5,365 nt of DNA from JAVBQU01 sp031548675 (lineage in GTDB: Bacteria; Bacteroidota; Bacteroidia; Bacteroidales; P3). Made by a program: the position numbers and the translations under genes. This document shows positions 1 to 4,092 of the stretch, one piece after another. Location: the NCBI GenBank assembly GCA_031548675.1, contig JAVBQU010000243.1:1-5365 (forward strand), written 5' to 3'. How positions within the stretch are numbered: position 1 is the first letter of the stretch; each line of letters starts with the position of its first letter. The notes beneath the pieces are model-generated. The model saw only the letters and a program-made list of their open reading frames with translations, ran no database searches and had not been told where the DNA came from.

Positions 1-63
1 AAGATTATTCAAAGAACGCAATCAAATCACAACAGTTATAGTTCCGTATGTAGATAGTCAGGT

Positions 64-109
64 ATTCAAAATTACCAAGATTATTCAAAGAACGAAAGCA
101 AGTCATGGT
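64..109 (-). repeat. Degenerate terminal CRISPR repeat overlapping the nadD stop codon
   Basis: This unit is in register with the left repeat (76-nt offset). It matches perfectly over 77-94 and at 8 of 15 positions over 95-109. Divergence is concentrated at 106-109, where the conserved CACAAC end has become TATGGT-like sequence. The nadD stop codon (103-105, minus strand) lies within it, so the repeat appears to fade into coding sequence. The outer boundary is uncertain by a few bases; an inverted GGTA/TACC pair at 61-64 and 73-76 may mark part of the repeat's own secondary structure. Confidence 0.55.
67..97 (-). promoter_or_regulatory. Possible promoter embedded in the CRISPR repeat
   Basis: Read leftwards, bases 74-67 spell TAATTTTG, an exact match to the Bacteroidota -7 consensus TAnnTTTG. 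A -33-like TTTC sits at 97-94, separated by 19 nt. The equivalent place in the less decayed left repeat reads TTG at 21-19, closer to consensus, but its -7 box is outside the window. Transcription would start near the repeat/spacer boundary and run into the array. Promoters inside each repeat are known for type II-C arrays of Neisseria and Campylobacter. In this window it is an inference from one degenerate unit. Confidence 0.35.
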
Positions 110-675
110 AATACATAATTTTCCAAAACCTCTTTTTGAATAGCAAAAGGGACAAGGTATTGAATAGATTTTTTTTCTTGTATTAATTGCCTGATGGAAG
201 TAGATGAAATTTCTAGAATCGGAGCGGGAACAATTATAACAGAAGTGTTTCCGGCAAATGGATTATGGGTATAGCCCAAACGAGGAAATACATAGATTGT
301 ATATTGATTAAGGATATCCTGATAATCCTTCCAAAGATGCAGTTTTTCTATATTATCGTTTCCCATTATAATGCTAAACCTATCCATCGGATTATACTTT
401 TGCAGATATGCCAATGTATGGACTGTATAAGAAGGTTTAGGCAATGTAAATTCAATATCACAAACCTTAAATTTCGGATTATCTGCAATACTATGTTTTA
501 CCCATTTCAGCCGCTTTATATCATCCATCAAAATAGAAGAGGGTTTATGTGGATTTTGAGGAGAAACTACAAACCAAACCTCATCAAACCCTGTATATTC
601 CCGCATAAAATCAGCAATAATTAAATGCCCGTTATGAATGGGATTAAATGAACCAAAAAATAAGCCAATATGCAT
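103..675 (-). CDS. nadD: Nicotinate-nucleotide adenylyltransferase (NadD)
   Basis: NadD is a cytoplasmic enzyme that joins nicotinate mononucleotide and ATP to give deamido-NAD and pyrophosphate, a late step of NAD biosynthesis. The 190-aa product has the normal family length and shows the nucleotidyltransferase hallmarks in order: the GSFNPIHNGH phosphate-binding motif at residues 8-17 (T/HxGH type), PQNPHK at 39-44, SYTVHTL at 82-88, MGNDN at 104-108, LHLWK at 112-116 and the C-terminal ISSTSIR motif at 156-162. The ATG at 675 is chosen because MHIGLFFGSF is where the family begins. The same frame stays open to 783, but that would add a non-homologous tail overlapping ogt. It lies 22 bp downstream of ogt on the same strand and is probably co-transcribed from the ogt promoter. 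Its stop codon sits inside the terminal CRISPR-like repeat. Identification is secure. Confidence 0.95.
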   Translation of the reverse strand: MHIGLFFGSFNPIHNGHLIIADFMREYTGFDEVWFVVSPQNPHKPSSILMDDIKRLKWVKHSIADNPKFKVCDIEFTLPKPSYTVHTLAYLQKYNPMDRFSIIMGNDNIEKLHLWKDYQDILNQYTIYVFPRLGYTHNPFAGNTSVIIVPAPILEISSTSIRQLIQEKKSIQYLVPFAIQKEVLENYVLP

Positions 676-697
676 GGTAAGATTTTGTGTAGAATAT

Positions 698-1159
698 TTA
701 CAAGTTATTACTTTCAAGATCCAACAGCCATTGCTTTCGCCACAATCCTCCGGCATAACCTCCCAAAGTACGATCATGAGCAATTACTCTATGGCATGGA
801 ACCACAATCCAATGCTGGTTTTTACCATTGGCAGTACCCACAGCCCTATATGCCCTAGGACTCCCTACCCTATCAGCCAAATCGCTATAAGAAATAGTTG
901 TGCCATAAGGAATAGATAATAATGCATTCCATGTCTTTTGTTGAAAAGCCGTTCCTGAGAATTGTAAAGGAATATCAAATACGGCACGTTTTCCTGCAAA
1001 ATATTCATCTAATTGCTTAATGCAAAGCTGTATTACATCATACATTTGCCCTTCATCATTTTTTCTTTCATCAAAAACTTTAATAGATACAATGGATTTC
1101 TCATTCCCTTGTATTTCAACCCATCCAATCGGGGTTTTGTGGTATGTTGTACTTATCAT
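698..1159 (-). CDS. ogt: Methylated-DNA--protein-cysteine methyltransferase (O6-alkylguanine repair)
   Basis: This suicide repair protein transfers a methyl or alkyl group from O6-alkylguanine in DNA to its own cysteine. The 153-aa product is a compact Ogt/AGT-type enzyme. An N-terminal beta domain spans about residues 1-65. The DNA-binding domain follows, with FQQKTWNAL at 72-80, IPYGTTISY at 83-91, RAVGTANGKN at 105-114 and the active-site PCHRV at 121-125, where C122 is the acceptor. GGYAGGLWRK at 133-142 closes the conserved region. There is no Ada-type metal-binding domain, so it is not the Ada regulator. The ATG at 1159 is preferred over an in-frame TTG at 1168, because the TTG lies almost on the predicted transcription start. 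It is the first gene of a leftward pair with nadD, with its own clear Bacteroidota promoter just upstream. Confidence 0.95.
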   Translation of the reverse strand: MISTTYHKTPIGWVEIQGNEKSIVSIKVFDERKNDEGQMYDVIQLCIKQLDEYFAGKRAVFDIPLQFSGTAFQQKTWNALLSIPYGTTISYSDLADRVGSPRAYRAVGTANGKNQHWIVVPCHRVIAHDRTLGGYAGGLWRKQWLLDLESNNL

Positions 1160-1177
1160 ACTCTTCAAATTTTATCA

Positions 1178-1210
1178 CAAAGATAGATGAAAAACTTAAA
1201 TAAGTTCAAA
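1178..1210 (-). promoter_or_regulatory. Promoter of the ogt-nadD operon (-33 TTTG, -7 TATCTTTG)
   Basis: On the minus strand TTTG (1210-1207) is followed after 21 nt by TATCTTTG (1185-1178), an exact TAnnTTTG -7 box for the Bacteroidota primary sigma factor. Transcription would begin around 1170-1173, leaving a very short leader before the ATG at 1159. The spacer contains a 6+6 bp inverted repeat (1193-1206). Confidence 0.8.
1193..1206. promoter_or_regulatory. Inverted repeat inside the ogt promoter spacer (possible operator)
   Basis: AACTTA, two bases, then TAAGTT forms an inverted repeat lying entirely between the -33 and -7 boxes of the ogt promoter, next to the -33 box. The position would suit a repressor or activator site. 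The sequence is AT-rich, so chance occurrence is possible and no binding protein is identified. Confidence 0.3.
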
Positions 1211-1319
1211 ATATATATGATAAATTTCTGAAAGAATCTGCAATAGCATATTTGATAAATACACAAGCCTATTTTACACAATATTCCCTATATTTCATAC
1301 AAAACCTTTTTTTTACAAG

Positions 1320-1349
1320 TTGCTATTTTACAAAGTATAACTAATTTTG
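1320..1349 (+). promoter_or_regulatory. Promoter of the LytTR-gene operon (-33 TTG, -7 TAATTTTG)
   Basis: TTG at 1320-1322, a 19-nt spacer and TAATTTTG at 1342-1349 give an exact match to the Bacteroidota consensus. The predicted start near 1355 leaves about 10 nt before the ATG at 1366. Copies of TTTTACA lie at 1272, 1311 and 1326, the last one within the spacer. Confidence 0.8.
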
Positions 1350-1365
1350 CAACATCATTTATACC

Positions 1366-1737
1366 ATGCAGAAATATTTAATCATAACTAATAGTAATGA
1401 ACTAATCCGGGTTTCGACCGATAGGGTGGTTTACATCAATTCTGATGGAAACTATTCTACTTTGATACTTACCAACGGCGATGAAAAAGTTTTCTCTTTC
1501 AATCTGGCAGCTTTTCAAAAACTGATAGAACAACAATTGCAATCGGATGCACAAGTTTTTATCAGAATAGGGAAAAGTTTGATTATCAACCGGACATATA
1601 TTCATTATATCAATATATCGAAACAACAATTGATTTTATCCGACATAGGTTTTAATCAATCGTTTGTACTTATGGCTTCTAAAGAGGCTTTGAAACAACT
1701 AAAAATGGTGTTAGAGAAAGAAAATAGTAACATATAA
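1366..1737 (+). CDS. Stand-alone LytTR-domain DNA-binding protein
   Basis: This 123-aa protein consists almost wholly of a LytTR (LytR/AlgR-type) DNA-binding domain, a ten-stranded beta fold that binds promoter DNA. The recognisable signatures are VVYINSDGNYST at residues 21-32 (the family's 'I.a.gNYs' strand) and FIRIGKSLIINRTYIHYI at 65-82 (the 'F.R.hrs.iiN...i' core), followed by the final strands and helix to about residue 117. No receiver, membrane or sensor domain is present, so any signal input must come from another protein or from abundance. A consensus promoter lies directly upstream, and the next gene starts 10 bp after its stop, which suggests one transcript and possibly autoregulation. 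Single-domain LytTR proteins are common in Bacteroidota. The domain call is firm; the target genes are unknown, and the neighbouring envelope genes are the obvious candidates. Confidence 0.88.
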   Translation: MQKYLIITNSNELIRVSTDRVVYINSDGNYSTLILTNGDEKVFSFNLAAFQKLIEQQLQSDAQVFIRIGKSLIINRTYIHYINISKQQLILSDIGFNQSFVLMASKEALKQLKMVLEKENSNI

Positions 1738-1747
1738 TGCGTAACTA

Positions 1748-2950
1748 ATGAATAGTTTACAAATTAAAAAAATGAAGACCTTTCAAAACATATTATTCAT
1801 TTTCATTCTGATGACATTTTGCATCTGCAAGCAAAACAGCTTGCAAGCAGAACAAAATATATCTGCTTATAATACAATTCAACTTAATACCAACGACATA
1901 CTTTTAGATACTTCAAAATATGCGTACTTTACTGATAGTGTTCCAAAATTTGCGATTAAAAATCAATTAGACACTATATTGAAAAACCTCACAGCCGGAG
2001 ATAATTTTTTATTTACGGATTTTTATCCTGTAATGGCTACACTGCCCATTGCCGACACCGACCCGTTTATTTTAGCTGAACGCCTCAAACAATTGGGTTT
2101 TAAAATGGTGGATTGGGGACGTGGAAATTGGAAAACAAAACTTCATGAAGGTCCTTTATTTTATTACGAAATGTACCAAAAAAACGATTTATTCTGCAAT
2201 GTATATAAACTGTTTGCATACAATGAATGTATGCAGGACAGCAGTTACAATTTAATTGCTTACGAACAAATAGAATGCTATAAAAAAGATACGATACACA
2301 CTTTTCCCATATTGGGCTATCGGTTTGTAATTACGGGGGATTTCAACGGCGACGGCAAAAAAGAAAAATTGATAGAACACTTTGTAAGCGGCATTACTAA
2401 CACAGAAACCAATAAATTCTACGAAAATCTATCTGATTATGGTAAACTTGTTGGATTAACTTGTATGAAAGAGCCTATTTCATTTGTAGTCTCTGACAAT
2501 TCATTGATAGATACATTATTTATAGCTGGCGGAGGACAGTTGTTAGGGCTTTCTTTTTTGAAAAATGAAGGTGATTTGGATGGCGACGGAGGCGATGAAA
2601 TTTCGTATGTAGTCAATTGGGCTGATTGGTCGAACATGAATACTTGCCACATTATGACATATAAAAATAATAAGTGGCAAAAACTATACTCTTTCCCAAT
2701 ATGGGATTGGCAATTACCCGACCTTCCCGAAACAACCAATCAATATGGTTTATTCGGATTGGAAGGAAAAATAATAAGCTCAAATGATAAGAAACTATTA
2801 AAACAGCAAGAGCAGGAATTGAAAAAATTTAAAGGACTTGTAAAGAAAATAGGTATTAATAAAATTCGTGTTACCGGCGATGGTGGTGATGCAGGAATGG
2901 AAACATGGACTATTGATTTAAAACAATTGCAAAAAGAGAATCAACAATAA
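1748..2950 (+). CDS. Exported hypothetical protein with Asp/Gly-rich calcium-loop-like motifs
   Basis: I do not recognise the family of this 400-aa protein. A signal peptide is likely: lysines at residues 7, 8 and 10, a hydrophobic core from about 14 to 27, and a possible cleavage after LQA at 34. Two cysteines (25 and 27) end the core, but the surrounding residues are a poor lipobox, so a lipoprotein is possible rather than indicated. Two segments resemble the acidic loops of FG-GAP/VCBS or EF-hand-like repeats: GDFNGDGKKEK at 197-207 and GDLDGDGGDEISY at 275-287, both followed by hydrophobic strands. A third Gly/Asp stretch, GDGGDAGMETW, is at 377-387. These suggest calcium binding or a beta-propeller-like region. 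A second ATG at 1772 (residue 9) would give a more compact signal peptide. The gene follows the LytTR gene by 10 bp and is probably co-transcribed with it. Confidence 0.7.
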   Translation: MNSLQIKKMKTFQNILFIFILMTFCICKQNSLQAEQNISAYNTIQLNTNDILLDTSKYAYFTDSVPKFAIKNQLDTILKNLTAGDNFLFTDFYPVMATLPIADTDPFILAERLKQLGFKMVDWGRGNWKTKLHEGPLFYYEMYQKNDLFCNVYKLFAYNECMQDSSYNLIAYEQIECYKKDTIHTFPILGYRFVITGDFNGDGKKEKLIEHFVSGITNTETNKFYENLSDYGKLVGLTCMKEPISFVVSDNSLIDTLFIAGGGQLLGLSFLKNEGDLDGDGGDEISYVVNWADWSNMNTCHIMTYKNNKWQKLYSFPIWDWQLPDLPETTNQYGLFGLEGKIISSNDKKLLKQQEQELKKFKGLVKKIGINKIRVTGDGGDAGMETWTIDLKQLQKENQQ

Positions 2951-2970
2951 ATATAGTATTCAACTATATT
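2950..2970 (+). other. AT-rich hairpin in the intergenic gap
   Basis: An 8-bp stem (2950-2957 with 2963-2970) and a 5-nt loop follow immediately after the stop codon of the 400-aa gene. Only one G-C pair is present and no T-run follows, so it is unlikely to be an efficient intrinsic terminator. It could be an mRNA processing or attenuation site between the two genes, or have no role. Confidence 0.35.
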
Positions 2971-2997
2971 GGAACAAATTTGAGAGAACATAAGAAC

Positions 2998-3861
2998 ATG
3001 GAAAACAATCATAAACATATAAATGAAGACGACGTAGAAATTTTGGGTATAAACCCCAGCGAACCGTCGAAACCAAAAAAGAAAAAAAGGCATTGGCTGT
3101 GGATTTTACTCCTGCTTCCGATAGCTATTGCATCTTTTCTTATTTTAAGACATAACGAAAAAGAACCGTCTAACTATTACCGTCAAGCAAACGAAACTAC
3201 AGAAACCCAAACTAAGCCAGAAACTGCATTGCAGCAAAAACCCGATAGTTCTTTTATCGAAGTGTTGGAAGAAACTATAAACGATGTTCCGTTATTAGTT
3301 TATGCTCCACATCATGCTCATGCGGAACTGGCTTTAGGCATTCCCGACCGCAACGATAAGTCCATTATTTTTGCAACCCAAGCCGCAGACGTTGGCGGTG
3401 AGAACTTTAAAATTGTAGGCGATTATATACTTGCCGGAGAGCAACTAGCTCGTGGACAGCGCAAAGACGGTTTTTGTGCCATCATCGACCATAAAATTAC
3501 CATCGGTTTTGGTTCTGAACCACAATTTTTGCAAGAAGCCATCAATCAAAAAGGCTATTTCTTCCGCCAATATCCTTTGGTAAAAAATGCAATGCCCATA
3601 GATAACAAACCCAAAGGCAAAAGCATCCGACGGGCTTTGGCAATACGCAACAGACAAGTAATAATAGTTGAAAGCCGTAGCCGCGAATCGTTCCACGATT
3701 TTGCTCAAGCTTTAGCAGATATAGGCGTTTCGGATGCGGTTTATTTGGTGGGAGGTTCAGCCTTTGGTTGGTATCGTAACCAAAACCGAGAGCAAACTTT
3801 TTTTGGCAAAGAAGAAGAAATGTTTCCCAATCCCAATTATTTGATTTGGAAAACGAAATAA
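2998..3861 (+). CDS. Membrane-anchored phosphodiester glycosidase-like (NAGPA-type) protein
   Basis: The 287-aa product has a basic cytoplasmic tail (PKKKKRH around residues 26-32) and a single hydrophobic segment at about 33-50, so it should be a signal-anchored protein facing the periplasm. After a polar linker (51-95) comes a domain resembling the phosphodiester glycosidase/NAGPA family, whose members cleave sugar-phosphodiester linkages. The best evidence is the C-terminal part: SIRRALAIRNRQVIIV at 209-224, then SFHDFAQALADIGVSDAVYL at 231-250, and VGGSAFGWYR at 251-260 where typical members have LDGGGS. The Asp of that motif is replaced by Val 251, so activity is uncertain. The ATG at 2998 is preferred to an in-frame TTG at 2980. 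The gene follows the exported 400-aa gene by 47 bp with no consensus promoter visible, so it may share that transcript. Confidence 0.68.
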   Translation: MENNHKHINEDDVEILGINPSEPSKPKKKKRHWLWILLLLPIAIASFLILRHNEKEPSNYYRQANETTETQTKPETALQQKPDSSFIEVLEETINDVPLLVYAPHHAHAELALGIPDRNDKSIIFATQAADVGGENFKIVGDYILAGEQLARGQRKDGFCAIIDHKITIGFGSEPQFLQEAINQKGYFFRQYPLVKNAMPIDNKPKGKSIRRALAIRNRQVIIVESRSRESFHDFAQALADIGVSDAVYLVGGSAFGWYRNQNREQTFFGKEEEMFPNPNYLIWKTK

Positions 3862-3871
3862 ATGATATGGA

Positions 3872-3941
3872 TGCATTCCTACGGAATGCAAAATGCTTGT
3901 GTGTGTTCTGGTTTCTACCGAGCGGTAATTCCTACGGAATT
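3872..3941. repeat. Paired palindromes sharing ATTCCTACGGAAT (REP-like interspersed element)
   Basis: Two hairpins contain the same 13-mer: TGCATTCC/GGAATGCA with a TAC loop (3872-3890) and AATTCC/GGAATT with a TAC loop (3927-3941). Between them TACC (3916-3919) pairs with GGTA (3924-3927). Similar 'TTTCTACCGAG...ATTCCTACGGAAT' sequences are, from memory, scattered in intergenic regions of several Bacteroidota, which suggests a small mobile or REP-type repeat. The second hairpin is followed by the T-rich TTTATTATTA and could also end transcription from the upstream operon. Confidence 0.6.
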
Positions 3942-3950
3942 TTATTATTA
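3927..3950 (+). terminator. Possible intrinsic terminator of the 1366-3861 cluster
   Basis: A 6-bp stem (3927-3932 with 3936-3941) is followed by a T/A-rich tail. It lies 66 bp past the stop of the glycosidase-like gene and before an independent promoter. The stem is short and the tail is interrupted by A residues, so efficiency is doubtful. The hairpin may simply be part of the repeat element. Confidence 0.3.
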
Positions 3951-3993
3951 ATTGAAAATAAATATCTTAAATTACATTCGAAAAAAGTTTGGT

Positions 3994-4070
3994 TTTGATT
4001 TTTGAAAAAACACAACATAATTTGCCTTTGATTTTTGAAAAAATACACCTAACTTTGCCTTTGATTTTTC
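3994..4070 (+). repeat. 33-bp tandem repeat (2.3 copies) upstream of the DUF4143 ATPase gene
   Basis: Units start at 3994, 4027 and 4060. The first two are 33 bp and match at 28 positions, both beginning with TTTGATTTTTGAAAAAA and ending in TTTGCC. The third matches only for its first 10 bases and then diverges. Each full unit has the length of a promoter (TTTG, 19 nt, -7 position), but only the second has an intact TAnnTTTG box. Confidence 0.8.
4027..4057 (+). promoter_or_regulatory. Promoter of the DUF4143 ATPase gene (-33 TTTG, -7 TAACTTTG)
   Basis: TTTG at 4027-4030, exactly 19 nt, then TAACTTTG at 4050-4057 matches the Bacteroidota consensus. The start would fall near 4063, inside the third repeat unit, leaving a leader of about 30 nt before the ATG at 4093. 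The leader begins with TTTGA-TTTT-TCAAA (4060-4073), a short inverted repeat. The matching position in the first repeat unit reads ATAATTTG, a decayed -7 box. Confidence 0.75.
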
Positions 4071-4092
4071 AAATTTACTATAGAAGAAAGCA

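Larger units (their letters stand above)
1..109 (-). CRISPR. End of a CRISPR array (probable type II-C): one partial repeat, one spacer, one degenerate terminal repeat
   Basis: Bases 1-18 and 77-94 are identical, and across the 33 nt that can be compared (1-33 against 77-109) 26 positions match, giving a 76-nt period. Read on the minus strand the left unit begins GTTGTGATTTG, the same start I remember for the 46-47 nt type II-C repeats of Bacteroidota, which use spacers of about 30 nt. That predicts a repeat of about 46 nt at 64-109, a spacer at about 34-63, and a second repeat running off the left edge. The right-hand unit has lost the GTTG end and carries scattered changes, as terminal repeats often do. 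The exact repeat/spacer boundary cannot be fixed from two copies. No cas gene is visible; cas9, cas1 and cas2 would have to lie to the left or elsewhere. The alternative is an ordinary imperfect direct repeat, since only one full period is visible. Confidence 0.62.

Noticed and set aside
64..109. The degenerate repeat as a tracrRNA anti-repeat.
   Set aside because: It is in register and in the same orientation as the neighbouring repeat with a spacer-sized gap, and no tracr-like hairpins or terminator follow; the sequence beyond it is nadD coding sequence.
2..118. An open plus-strand frame ending in TAA at 116-118 that could be the C-terminus of a gene converging on nadD.
   Set aside because: It would overlap nadD, matches no family I recognise, and the same bases are better explained by the 76-nt-period CRISPR-like repeat.
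676..783. N-terminal extension of nadD by 36 residues.
   Set aside because: The extension overlaps the end of ogt, and NadD proteins begin at the MxIGLFxGSF strand, which matches the ATG at 675.
265..919. Several plus-strand open frames opposite nadD and ogt.
   Set aside because: They are antisense to well-conserved genes, show no protein family features and have no promoter or consistent start.
1161..1365. A small RNA or small protein in the divergent intergenic region.
   Set aside because: The region is explained by two divergent promoters, and I found no hairpin-terminator pair or convincing small coding frame.
1402..1629. Minus-strand open frame within the LytTR gene, and similar ones at 2437-2739, 3445-3708, 4672-4857 and 4899-5111.
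   Set aside because: All are antisense shadows of confidently identified plus-strand genes and have no recognisable domains.
2980..2997. TTG start giving six extra residues for the glycosidase-like protein.
   Set aside because: An ATG at 2998 gives a normal signal-anchor protein, and the extra residues add nothing recognisable.
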